Source: Clostridia bacterium
Lineage (GTDB): Bacteria > Bacillota_A > Clostridia > Oscillospirales > CAG-272
Direction: 5' to 3'
NCBI GenBank assembly: GCA_017453335.1
Contig: JAFTKI010000065.1
Span: forward strand, 1-30,977
DNA length: 30,977 bases
Within the stretch, counting starts at the first letter, position 1; every line of letters starts with the position of its first letter. Shown in pieces: positions 13,931 to 21,978 of the stretch. The position numbers and the translations under genes are program-made. The notes beneath the pieces were generated by a model. That model ran no database searches. It was not told where the DNA came from and saw only the letters and a list, made by a program, of their open reading frames with translations.

Positions 13931-14755
13931 TTATTTCATATAAACGATTCGCTCGCCGGGGGCAAAGATGTGATAGCTTTGCGTGGGATTGAGCGCCATC
14001 AGCGTGTTTACAAAGTTTGCGGGGCTGACGCGGTTGACCTCGTACAGATCGTGATGCATGGGAACCAGAAGTCCGGCTCCGATCTCCTTTGCCAGCGTTA
14101 CGGCTTCCTCGCAGTTGAAGTTTCCGATGATGTCGTTCTTGTTGCGGAAATAGTCTCTGCCGTTGATGGGCAACAGCGCTACGTCAACGCCTGAAAGACG
14201 CTCGATCAATCCGTCGTACATACACATATCACCCGCATGGAAAATACGGATCTCGCCTGCATCGATCAGATAGCCAAGCTCGCAATAATTGCCGTTTTCA
14301 TCGGTGTGCAGCTCCTCGTGCGCAGAGGGGATCGGCGTGACAGTGAAGCCGTCGATCTCGATCGGCTGATCGGCAACCGCCGCGATGATGCGCTCCTTTT
14401 CAATTCCGTAGGAAGCAATGGTATCAACCTCGGGGGCGGGGACAACAAAGCGAGCCGTAGGATTCGCGGTGGCAAGCTTGGGAAGAGTACACGGATCGCT
14501 GTGGTCGTAATGCGTATGCGTGCAAAGGATCACGTTGAGAAAGTTCAATTCCTCTGCAGCTACGGGAGCAGGGTAGAGACGCTCCCATTTTACAAACTGA
14601 CAGCAGTGCTGATCCACGTAATCGCTCAGATACAGGTCGGTTGCAAGGTAACGGTCGCCATGCTTGATCACAAAGCCCTCTTGTCCCAGATACCAGAGTG
14701 CCGCCTGCTTGTCGGTCAATTTTGCTTCTGTTATTTTAGAAATTTGAGATTTCAT
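13931..14755 (-). CDS. UlaG-like metallo-beta-lactamase-fold hydrolase
   Basis: A 274-residue metallo-beta-lactamase-fold protein with the metal motif HTHYDH at 80-85. Further ligand candidates are HAGD (about residue 173) and PMHHD (about 237). The overall pattern, including NFNCEEAVTLAKEIGAGLLVPMHHDLY, matches L-ascorbate-6-phosphate lactonase (UlaG) relatives, which open sugar-acid lactones or related esters. No other ula gene is present, so the physiological substrate is probably a sugar-acid (phosphate) lactone of the neighbouring pathway. It is transcribed divergently from the ROK regulator through the shared palindromic promoter. The ATG at 14755 follows GGAGGG (minus strand). Confidence 0.85.
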   Translation of the reverse strand: MKSQISKITEAKLTDKQAALWYLGQEGFVIKHGDRYLATDLYLSDYVDQHCCQFVKWERLYPAPVAAEELNFLNVILCTHTHYDHSDPCTLPKLATANPTARFVVPAPEVDTIASYGIEKERIIAAVADQPIEIDGFTVTPIPSAHEELHTDENGNYCELGYLIDAGEIRIFHAGDMCMYDGLIERLSGVDVALLPINGRDYFRNKNDIIGNFNCEEAVTLAKEIGAGLLVPMHHDLYEVNRVSPANFVNTLMALNPTQSYHIFAPGERIVYMK

Positions 14756-14782
14756 AAAAACCCTCCGAAAAAAATTGGTTTA

Positions 14783-14827
14783 TCCTATTGACAATTATAT
14801 CAAACTTTGATATAATTGTCAATAGGA
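14783..14827. promoter_or_regulatory. Perfectly symmetrical superimposed divergent promoters/ROK operator
   Basis: A 45-bp palindrome: 22-bp arms (14783-14804 and 14806-14827) around a single central base, with no mismatch. The plus strand reads TTGACA (14788-14793), 17 bp, TATAAT (14811-14816). The minus strand has the identical promoter (TTGACA complement at 14817-14822, TATAAT complement at 14794-14799). The -10 of each abuts the -35 of the other, so two polymerases cannot bind together. It serves the UlaG-like gene (minus) and the ROK operon (plus), and is likely the ROK operator. Confidence 0.9.
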
Positions 14828-14838
14828 AGGATGAAAAA

Positions 14839-15930
14839 ATGAAAAAATATATTACACAGGATCGATTAAAAAAGAATAATACTGCGGATATTTTCATTTT
14901 TATCTTGGAAAAGGGAACCACCACGCGCCGCGAGATTGAATGGGAAACCGGTTTCAGCTGGGGAACCGTTTCGGCAAACGTCGCCTTTTTGATTGAAAAG
15001 GGCTATGTGGTGGAGGAAAAAAGCAAGAAAACGGGAACAGCAGGGCGACTGACGCTGTGCTTGCGCCCAAATGGTGAGAAGATCGTCAGCATCGGCGTGG
15101 ACGTGAACCGAACAGGCCTGACTGCCGAGGTGGTGGGCTTGGACCTGAGCGTGAAGAAGCGTTTTACCGTGCCTTTTGAAGCAGAAACGCAGGCAGAGCT
15201 TCTGGAACAAGCCGAAACGATCTGCAAAGAGGCGATCGATTGGTGCGCAGACAAATTTCGCGTATTCAGTTTAGGACTTGCTTTTCAAGGTGCTATCAAC
15301 GGCAGGGAAGGCTTTTCTATGCACTTTCCGCAGATCCGCGATTGGGTTCCTTATAATATTAAGGAACATTTTGCAGAAAAATTTGATCTGCCCGTCTATC
15401 TCGGACATGACCCCAAGTGCATGTTGCTTGGTGTGTTGAGCCGCAAAAAGTACAGCGATTGTGTGCTGGTGCGTGTGGACGAGGGCATTGGTATGGCTGT
15501 TGCGCAGGACGGCAGAATTCTTGACGACACCGAAAAGCTGGAGCTTGGACACACGCTTTCGGTAAAGAACGGTTTGCCCTGCGTATGCGGTAAGAACGGC
15601 TGTTTGGAAGCGTATGCATCTTTGCGCGGAATCTGTCGCAGACTTGGCATTTCGATCGAGGAGCTGTTCGCAAATCCCGATCGGTATACAAGCTTTCTTC
15701 GGGAGGCGGCAGACTATTTCACGCTTGCCCTTTATAATGTTTGTATGCTGTTCCGTCCGCAAAAGCTGATTCTTACGGGACGCGCGATGGATCTTGAGCC
15801 TTATGCAAACGCCGTTTCCAAGGATGTGCAGGTCGAACATGTCACGCTCAAATTCGACCCCGAGGTCTCAGCCGCATTCGGAGCCGCCGCCGAATCGATG
15901 AAATCGGCGATCAAAAGCTTTGATATTTAA
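14839..15930 (+). CDS. ROK-family transcriptional repressor
   Basis: A 363-residue ROK regulator. The N-terminal winged helix (about 10-65) includes TRREIEWETGFSWGTVSANVA and the wing sequence KTGTAGR. The C-terminal sugar-kinase-like fold has the zinc motif CVCGKNGCLEAYAS (about 251-264). The canonical kinase phosphate-site motif (NDANAAA) is degenerate here (GHDPKCMLLG), so catalysis is unlikely. The start at 14839 follows AGGAAGG; an upstream in-frame TTG at 14788 lies inside the promoter and is rejected. It heads the polyol dehydrogenase/kinase operon and probably autoregulates via the 45-bp palindrome, responding to a sugar, sugar acid or polyol. Confidence 0.9.
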   Translation: MKKYITQDRLKKNNTADIFIFILEKGTTTRREIEWETGFSWGTVSANVAFLIEKGYVVEEKSKKTGTAGRLTLCLRPNGEKIVSIGVDVNRTGLTAEVVGLDLSVKKRFTVPFEAETQAELLEQAETICKEAIDWCADKFRVFSLGLAFQGAINGREGFSMHFPQIRDWVPYNIKEHFAEKFDLPVYLGHDPKCMLLGVLSRKKYSDCVLVRVDEGIGMAVAQDGRILDDTEKLELGHTLSVKNGLPCVCGKNGCLEAYASLRGICRRLGISIEELFANPDRYTSFLREAADYFTLALYNVCMLFRPQKLILTGRAMDLEPYANAVSKDVQVEHVTLKFDPEVSAAFGAAAESMKSAIKSFDI

Positions 15931-15959
15931 GAATCTTTATAAAAATGAGGTAATTGAAA

Positions 15960-16979
15960 ATGAAATGTGTTGTGATCGAGAAGCCGGGCCGTGTGATCTA
16001 CACCGACCGCGACCTGCCGCCCTTGGCACCCAATTTTGCGCGCATCCGCGTCAAAGCGGCTGCCGTTTGCGCAACCGACCTTGAGGTGGTGGACGGCAAT
16101 ATCCCCGCAAACTATCCCTTAACTCCCGGACATGAGTGGTCGGGTATCGTGGAAGCGGTGGAAAACGAGCGTTTTGCTTCTTGGGTAGGCAAGCGTGTGA
16201 CCGGCTCCAACGACGTGACCTGCGGCGTGTGCGAGGCTTGCCGCAGCGGAAACTGGAGATATTGCAAGGAATTTGAGGAGATCGGCTTCAAGCGCAACGG
16301 TGCTTATGCCGAGTACATCGACGTTCCCGCCTACGGACTGGTAGAGCTTCCCGACGATCTGCCCTTTACGCACGCGGCTCTTGCCGAGCCGATGGGCGTG
16401 GCTCTCGGTACATGGGAAAAGCTGGATCCCGTGAGCGGTAAGACCTGCCTCATCTACGGCGCGGGCTCGATCGGACTTTGCTGCCTGGCGGTTGCAAAGG
16501 CAATGGGAATGCGCAAGATCGTTGTGGTTGCAACCACCTCCAAGCGCTTGGAGATCGCAAAGACGCTGGGGGCTTACGCAACCGTGGCAACCCGCGAGGA
16601 GGATCTCTTTGAGGCGATGAAGAAATATCATCCCGAGGGAACCGACTATATTATCGAGGCAACCGGTATTGAGGAGTGCATCCGGAATAGCCTGAAGCTT
16701 TGCAAAAAGGGCGGATACGTGGCACTGGCAGGATACGGCAGAGGCAAGACCATGTCGATCCGCATCGACGATATCCACGTCAACAACCTGCATTTGGTAG
16801 GTGCAGGAAACAACTGGAATCAGCACAAGAAGGCAATCGAGATGATGGCAGACGGTGCTGTGGATATGACTCCCTTTATCAGCGAAACCTTGCCGCTGTC
16901 CGAGGTGCAAAAGGCTCTGGACGATGCGCGCAACCGTCCCGTTGGATTCGTGAAGGCGATCTTTACCTTCGACGATTGA
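15960..16979 (+). CDS. Zn-dependent polyol/sugar-acid dehydrogenase (MDR)
   Basis: A 339-residue medium-chain dehydrogenase of the sorbitol/threonine/idonate dehydrogenase type. The catalytic Zn site is Cys37 and His58-Glu59 (GHEW). An intact structural zinc lobe has Cys88, 91, 94 and 102 (CGVCEACRSGNWRYC). The Rossmann motif is YGAGSIG. It likely oxidises a secondary alcohol of a polyol or aldonate to a keto group with NAD(P). The ATG at 15960 is preferred over the in-frame TTG at 15954, which is too close to GAGG at 15947. The kinase starts 1 bp after its stop, so the two enzymes probably act in sequence: polyol to ketose to ketose phosphate. Confidence 0.88.
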   Translation: MKCVVIEKPGRVIYTDRDLPPLAPNFARIRVKAAAVCATDLEVVDGNIPANYPLTPGHEWSGIVEAVENERFASWVGKRVTGSNDVTCGVCEACRSGNWRYCKEFEEIGFKRNGAYAEYIDVPAYGLVELPDDLPFTHAALAEPMGVALGTWEKLDPVSGKTCLIYGAGSIGLCCLAVAKAMGMRKIVVVATTSKRLEIAKTLGAYATVATREEDLFEAMKKYHPEGTDYIIEATGIEECIRNSLKLCKKGGYVALAGYGRGKTMSIRIDDIHVNNLHLVGAGNNWNQHKKAIEMMADGAVDMTPFISETLPLSEVQKALDDARNRPVGFVKAIFTFDD

Positions 16980-16980
16980 T

Positions 16981-18375
16981 ATGAGAATCTACTATTTGGG
17001 GCTTGACCTTGGTACCTCGTCGGTCAAGGGTATTTTGCGAAGTGCCGACGGTGACAGCATCAAGGGAAAAGCGTCTTACTCCGACAAAACGGTGGTGGGT
17101 TGGAAGTCTGCCATCGGAGAAATGCTTTCCGATATGACGGCGGAGCTGGAATTGCGCGGAGGAAAGATCGGAGCGATCGCGCTGTCTTCACAGGTTGGAA
17201 CCTACGTTGTGAACGGCGAGACCGTGATCGGTTGGCAATCTGCGGCAGGCAGAGACGAGCTTGCCGAGATCAAATCCAAGATCTCGCAGGCAGAGTTTAT
17301 CCAAGACATCGGTATGCCGCATCCCGATATCATTTCCTATCCGCTTCCAAGGCTGTTGCATATTCAAAGAACCTATCCGAATGCCCGCGAGGTGCTGATG
17401 CCCAAGGAGCTTTTGATCCGTGAGCTGACAGGAGAGACGGTTACCGATTTCTTCTCAATGCGCGGGATCGTGCATCCGAGGACGGGACGCTATGCGGAGG
17501 GCTTGATGGAGCGCTTGGGCATCACGCTCAGGCTCCCTCCCGTAAAGGCTCCCACCGACAGGGCAGGGTACGTGACCGAGCGAGCGGCAAAGCAATACGG
17601 CTTGCCTGCGGGAATCCCCGTGTATCTCGGATGTAACGACTTTTTTGCAGGACTTCTCGGAATGGGCGTGTATGAGACCAACACGGCGTTCGATCTTTCG
17701 GGAACCAGCGAGCATGTTGGCTTTATTTCCGAGGAGCTGATGCCCAGCGGCGTGGTCAGCGGCGGATATTTCAACGGATTTTGTACCTACGGAGGCACGA
17801 AATCCAGCGGCGTTTCCTGTGCGTTTGCCATGAAGCAATTCGGGCTTGACGGCTTGGATCTGAAAACGATGCTTTCGAGTGGGCCGCCTGTGTTTCTGCC
17901 GTATTTGAACGGTGAGCGTGCGCCGATCTTTGATGAGAACGCGCGCGGTGTTTACTTCGGACTCCGTGAGGGAACCGAAAAAAGCCATCTTGCATACGCA
18001 ACGCTGGAGGGTGTTTGCTTCAGCCTGTTGGATATTGCGAAAAGCCTTGATATGCCAAAGCCCGATCGCTTGATCTGCGGAGGCGGTTCGGCGGTCGATC
18101 CACTGATGAACGCTTTGCGCGCCGAGCTGTTCGGCTGTGACGTGCTTTGTGTGACCGAGAACGATACCTCGGCGCTGGGAGCTGTGATGCTGGCGATGGT
18201 GGGAGACGGCGTGTATGCCGACTTGCCGAGTGCGATCGCCAATTGTGTGCGTTATCATGCACCGATCAAGCCCTGTGGCAGCTATCAAGCGCAACTGCTG
18301 CATCGGTTTGAGATCTATCGCAAGCTGTACCGTGATTTGAAAGAAACTTTTGAATTATTTAATAAAGGAGAATAA
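16981..18375 (+). CDS. FGGY-family carbohydrate kinase
   Basis: A 464-residue FGGY kinase, xylulokinase-like. The phosphate-1 loop is LGLDLGTSSVKG at the N terminus. The C-terminal ATPase half has DLSGTSEHVGF, FLPYLNGERAPIFDENARGVYFGL, LICGGGSAVDPL and TSALGAVMLA. These features suit a ketose substrate (xylulose, ribulose or a related keto-sugar), which cannot be fixed from sequence. It sits between a polyol dehydrogenase and two MtlD-like dehydrogenases, so phosphorylation of the dehydrogenase product is the simplest role. Its start is 1 bp after the previous stop, and its end overlaps the ribosome binding site of the next gene (AAAGGAG). Confidence 0.88.
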   Translation: MRIYYLGLDLGTSSVKGILRSADGDSIKGKASYSDKTVVGWKSAIGEMLSDMTAELELRGGKIGAIALSSQVGTYVVNGETVIGWQSAAGRDELAEIKSKISQAEFIQDIGMPHPDIISYPLPRLLHIQRTYPNAREVLMPKELLIRELTGETVTDFFSMRGIVHPRTGRYAEGLMERLGITLRLPPVKAPTDRAGYVTERAAKQYGLPAGIPVYLGCNDFFAGLLGMGVYETNTAFDLSGTSEHVGFISEELMPSGVVSGGYFNGFCTYGGTKSSGVSCAFAMKQFGLDGLDLKTMLSSGPPVFLPYLNGERAPIFDENARGVYFGLREGTEKSHLAYATLEGVCFSLLDIAKSLDMPKPDRLICGGGSAVDPLMNALRAELFGCDVLCVTENDTSALGAVMLAMVGDGVYADLPSAIANCVRYHAPIKPCGSYQAQLLHRFEIYRKLYRDLKETFELFNKGE

Positions 18376-18378
18376 AAA

Positions 18379-19554
18379 ATGAGCTGTGTAATTTTTGGTG
18401 CGGGTAAGATCGCACGCGGATTCGTGGGACATCTGCTCTTTATGAGCAAGATCGATTTTATCTTTGTTGAAAAGGTGGACGCACTTGCCGATCTGATCAA
18501 CGAAAGAGGACAGTACACCGTTAATATTCTGGGAGATTCGAGCAAGAACACCGTAGTAACGGGTGCAAAATGTCTTAAATTCTCGGAAGCCGACAAGATT
18601 GCCGATGCGATTGCCGAGGCAGACTGCATTTTTGATGCGGTTGGCGGTAAGAATCTGGGCGAGATCGTTCCGTTTTTGATCAGCGGAATCGAAAAGCGCG
18701 CAAAGGTCAATCCGAAGCCCATGAATATCGTGACCTGCGAGAACTGGAAGCTTCCCGCCGATATTCTTCGCCGCGGTATTTCCGAGGGTATTTCCGAGGA
18801 CTGCCGTGCATTCTTTGAAGCAAACGTTGGTATCACCGAGGCTGTTATCATGCGTTCCGCCATCGAGTCCACGCCCGATATGCTGGCAAAGGATCCGCTG
18901 GTCGTTAACGCACAGGATTTCTGGGAATTCCCCTACGATGCATCGCGCCTGAAGGCTCCCATGCCCGAGGGAATGATCTGCCGGAAGCCGATCTATGAGT
19001 TTACGGGATTCTTGGAAAGAAAGTTCTACACCTACAACGCCGCAAACGGCACCACCTCCTTTGTGGGTGCGCTCCTGGGATACAAGTACATCGCAGATGC
19101 AGCTCACGACGAGCGTATTCTCAAGCTCTTGGACGGTGTTTACACCGAAACAGCTACCGCACTTTCCAAAAAGCACAACTTCCCGTTTGACGAGCAATGG
19201 GCATTCACCCGTACCTCGCTCCGCAAGCTGCAGGACCGCAATATCGTAGACTATATTGAGAGAAACGCGCGCGATCCCATGCGTAAGCTGGGCAAGGATG
19301 ACCGCTTGGTTGGTTCGGCCCGCCTGTGCTTGGAGTACGGTGTAAAGCCCGAGTCGCTGGCAACCGCTATCGCTTGCGCTATGCACTATGAGGAGCCTAC
19401 CGATGAGTTCGCCGTAACGCTCAAGGCAATGCGTGAGAACGAGGGCTACGATGCAATTCTGGAGAAGGTTTGCTCGCTTGATCCCAACGGTGAGCTTGGT
19501 ATGCTTGTAAAAGAAAAGATCGCACAGATCAAGGAATGGGGATGGCTGAAATGA
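18379..19554 (+). CDS. MtlD-like mannitol dehydrogenase family protein, copy 1
   Basis: A 391-residue polyol-specific long-chain dehydrogenase resembling mannitol-1-phosphate 5-dehydrogenase. The N-terminal NAD motif is VIFGAGKIARGF. The catalytic segment reads ERKFYTYNAANG: Lys215 and Asn220 match the family motif K-x4-N-x2-H, but the His position is Asn223. The family interconverts polyol (phosphates) or aldonates with ketoses or ketoacids. Fructuronate reductases (UxuB) belong to the same superfamily but are usually about 480 residues. The uxuA gene nearby makes a uronate-type substrate conceivable. The stop overlaps the next start by ATGA. Confidence 0.85.
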   Translation: MSCVIFGAGKIARGFVGHLLFMSKIDFIFVEKVDALADLINERGQYTVNILGDSSKNTVVTGAKCLKFSEADKIADAIAEADCIFDAVGGKNLGEIVPFLISGIEKRAKVNPKPMNIVTCENWKLPADILRRGISEGISEDCRAFFEANVGITEAVIMRSAIESTPDMLAKDPLVVNAQDFWEFPYDASRLKAPMPEGMICRKPIYEFTGFLERKFYTYNAANGTTSFVGALLGYKYIADAAHDERILKLLDGVYTETATALSKKHNFPFDEQWAFTRTSLRKLQDRNIVDYIERNARDPMRKLGKDDRLVGSARLCLEYGVKPESLATAIACAMHYEEPTDEFAVTLKAMRENEGYDAILEKVCSLDPNGELGMLVKEKIAQIKEWGWLK

Positions 19555-20624
19555 GTAAGGTAGTAATCGTTGGCGCAGGTAAGACGGGCAGAGGGTTCCT
19601 CGCACGTCTTCTGAATGGAAATGAGATCGTTCTGATCGATAAAAACGCGGCTTTGGTAGAGGCGCTGAACAACACCAAAACCGTTGACATTGACTTCTTT
19701 GGCGGCAAAAAGCCCTCGATGAAGGTTGCACTTTCCAAGGTTTGCACTTGGGAGACCGTTTCGGCAGCTGATTTTGACGGTGCCGAGGTGATCCTTGTAT
19801 CGGTTGGCGGCACCAATCTTGCAGACGTTGGAGCAGAGCTGAAAAAATACGTAAACAAGGACACGAAGATCATTGTTTGCGAAAACGCCTCCTCTCCTGC
19901 GAAGAAGCTGGGCGCGGCAATCGGTATCGACGGCTTGCGGATCGCGGAATCCACCGTGTTCTGCACCACGATCGAGCGCGAAAAGGGAAGCCTGGAGATC
20001 AACTCCGAGTGGTATCCCTACCTGCAATTTGACGGTGATGTGTTCGGCGCGGACGCTCCCGTGCTTGACGGCATCAAGGCGGTTGCAAACTTTGGCGGAT
20101 TCCTTGACCGTAAGCTGTTCACCTACAACAGCGCAAGCTGTGTGATCGCATATCTGGGTGCACTCAAGGGCTATACCGTTTATTCGGATGCCGCAAACGA
20201 TCCCGAGATCCTTAAGCTTCTGGATTATAACTACGAGATCATCAACGAGTGTATCTGCCGTGAATACGGCTACGAGGAGCAGGATCAGAAGGAATTTGCT
20301 CTTCTGTCGCGTGATAAGTTCACCGACAAGACCTTGGTGGACACCGTTGCGCGCAACGCTCGTGAGCCGCAGAGAAAGATCACGCGCACCGAGCGTATCG
20401 TAGCTCCCATGCTTTTGGAGGAAAAATACGGCAAGGACAGCAGTGTTCTGGAAAAGACGCTGGCAGCAGCACTTCTGTATACTCCCGACGAGGAGACCGA
20501 GTGGAACGCAATGCTTGCCGAAAAGGGCTACGAGGGCATTTTGACCGAGCTTGCGGGACTTGATCCCAACAGCGCGATCTTTGCCCGCGTGCTGAAGATG
20601 GCAAAAACCAAATCGATCCTTTGA
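19551..20624 (+). CDS. MtlD-like mannitol dehydrogenase family protein, copy 2
   Basis: A 357-residue paralogue of the preceding protein with NAD motif VIVGAGKTGRGF and the same family organisation (KRKITRTERIVAPMLLEEKYG near the C terminus). The catalytic segment is DRKLFTYNSASC: Lys188 and Asn193 are kept and the His position is Ser196. The start at 19551 overlaps the upstream stop (ATGA), indicating translational coupling and perhaps a heteromeric enzyme. Copies 1 and 2 are clearly diverged, so this is not a recent duplication. It is the last gene of the ROK operon, followed by a 19-bp-stem terminator. Confidence 0.85.
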   Translation: MSKVVIVGAGKTGRGFLARLLNGNEIVLIDKNAALVEALNNTKTVDIDFFGGKKPSMKVALSKVCTWETVSAADFDGAEVILVSVGGTNLADVGAELKKYVNKDTKIIVCENASSPAKKLGAAIGIDGLRIAESTVFCTTIEREKGSLEINSEWYPYLQFDGDVFGADAPVLDGIKAVANFGGFLDRKLFTYNSASCVIAYLGALKGYTVYSDAANDPEILKLLDYNYEIINECICREYGYEEQDQKEFALLSRDKFTDKTLVDTVARNAREPQRKITRTERIVAPMLLEEKYGKDSSVLEKTLAAALLYTPDEETEWNAMLAEKGYEGILTELAGLDPNSAIFARVLKMAKTKSIL

Positions 20625-20636
20625 TCAGATTACAGC

Positions 20637-20677
20637 AAACGAGGAGCCCTTCCCATGTTGGGAAGGGCTCCTCGTTT
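20637..20677 (+). terminator. Strong terminator between the dehydrogenase operon and uxuA
   Basis: A perfect 19-bp stem (20637-20655 with 20659-20677, loop TGT) starting with AAAC and ending with GTTT. It lies between convergent genes and probably terminates both. About 20 bp further is the TCAAGCTTTTTT stretch shared with the repeat element at 13.7 kb. Confidence 0.85.
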
Positions 20678-20727
20678 ACAGTGTTTCCAAAAACATTTTG
20701 TCAAGCTTTTTTCATGTTTGATACCGT

Positions 20728-21780
20728 TTATTTACAGGTCTTTTCGCAAGCTTCAAACAGACCGTTGATATAAGCCGCACCGAGTGCGCGGTCAAAGAGT
20801 CCGTAGCCGGGCTTGCCTGTCTCTCCCCAGATCATGCGTCCGTGGTCGGGACGAACGTAACCGTCAAAGTTGTTTTCAACCAAAGCCTTCACGATCTCGG
20901 TCATATCCAAGGAACCGCAGGACGACAGGTGTGCGCGCTCTTCAAACGAGCCGTCTTCCATGATCTTGACGTTGCGGATGTGCATAAATGCGATGCGATC
21001 CATCTCGGCATATTTGCGCACCAAACGGGGAATATCATTGAAGGAGGCACAGCCAAGGCTTCCCGTGCAAAGGCAAAGTCCGTTGTAGGGGCTATCCACG
21101 ATCGAAAGGAAACGGTCAAGATTTGCCTCGTTGGTGATGATGCGGGGAAGACCGAAGATCGGGTAGGGCGGATCATCGGGATGAATTGCCATCTTTACGT
21201 CGCATTCCTCGGCAACGGGGATCACGGTTTTGAGGAACTTTTCAAGGGTTTTCCAAAGACCTTCCTCTCCGATCTCGCCGTAAGCGGTGATCAGCTCACG
21301 AACCTCTTCCTGTGTGTAACTGGAGTCCCAGCCGGGCAAATGGATATCGTCCTTCAAGGGATCAAGTCCCTTCATTTGCTCCCAATACATGACAAGGCTG
21401 GTCGAGCCGTCGGGAGCCTTCTTGTCAAGCTGCGTACGCGTCCAGTCGAACACGGGCATAAAGTTGTAGGTTACGCACTTCACACCATATTTTGCGCAAC
21501 GGCGGATATTTTCGCAATAAACCTCCAGAAGCTGATCCACGTTTCCGCGACCGAGCTTGATATCCTCGTGAACGGGGATCGATTCCACAATATCAAAAAT
21601 CAATCCGTGTGCTTCACACGCTTCCTTCATTTTTTTCAGGCTTTCCTCGGGCCAAACCTCGCCGGGACGCACATCATAAACCGCCGAAACGATCGAGCGC
21701 ATACCGGGGATCTGCGAAATGTACTCCAAGGAGATCGGGTCATCCTTTCCGTACCAACGAAACGAAAGCTTCATATTCAT
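20728..21780 (-). CDS. uxuA: Mannonate dehydratase
   Basis: A 350-residue TIM-barrel protein of the UxuA family, converting D-mannonate to 2-keto-3-deoxy-D-gluconate. Diagnostic segments include LSFRWYGKDDPISLEYI at the N terminus, YNFMPVFDWTRT, MAIHPDDPP, LCLCTGSLG, HIRNVK and RPDHGRMIWGE, covering the His/Cys/Asp metal ligands of the family. The length is somewhat under E. coli UxuA (about 394), as in many Bacillota homologues. The start at 21780 is chosen for the GGAGGA at 21793-21788 (minus); an upstream in-frame ATG at 21810 lies between the -10 box and the ribosome binding site. It is divergent from the symporter-GH2 operon. Confidence 0.95.
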   Translation of the reverse strand: MNMKLSFRWYGKDDPISLEYISQIPGMRSIVSAVYDVRPGEVWPEESLKKMKEACEAHGLIFDIVESIPVHEDIKLGRGNVDQLLEVYCENIRRCAKYGVKCVTYNFMPVFDWTRTQLDKKAPDGSTSLVMYWEQMKGLDPLKDDIHLPGWDSSYTQEEVRELITAYGEIGEEGLWKTLEKFLKTVIPVAEECDVKMAIHPDDPPYPIFGLPRIITNEANLDRFLSIVDSPYNGLCLCTGSLGCASFNDIPRLVRKYAEMDRIAFMHIRNVKIMEDGSFEERAHLSSCGSLDMTEIVKALVENNFDGYVRPDHGRMIWGETGKPGYGLFDRALGAAYINGLFEACEKTCK

Positions 21781-21821
21781 CGTTTTATCCTCCATTTGAA
21801 AGATCATCATTTTACAATTTC

Positions 21822-21850
21822 ATTATAACACACATCCCTCTTGATTACAA
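21822..21850 (-). promoter_or_regulatory. Promoter of uxuA (minus strand)
   Basis: On the minus strand TTGTAA (21850-21845), a 17-bp spacer and TATAAT (21827-21822), about 40 bp upstream of the start at 21780. No equally good promoter was seen for the divergent symporter gene within 21851-21978. Confidence 0.75.
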
Positions 21851-21978
21851 CCGAATTTTTGAAAAACGGCAAGAAATGCATGAAGTTTTCAAAAAATATT
21901 GTACTTAAAAAGCATTTTTGTGTGCATGATAAAGGATAGAGATTTTTCTGCAAGCAGATAGGGAAAAGAGGGAGTTTT

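Noticed and set aside
13931..14755. Naming the lactonase-fold gene ulaG
   Set aside because: The fold and motifs match the UlaG family, but no ascorbate transporter or other ula gene is nearby and the context is polyol/uronate catabolism.
21851..21978. Promoter for the symporter gene (TTGTAC ... CATGAT/TGATAA)
   Set aside because: The candidate -35 and -10 boxes are about 20-22 bp apart and poorly matched; not reported as a feature.
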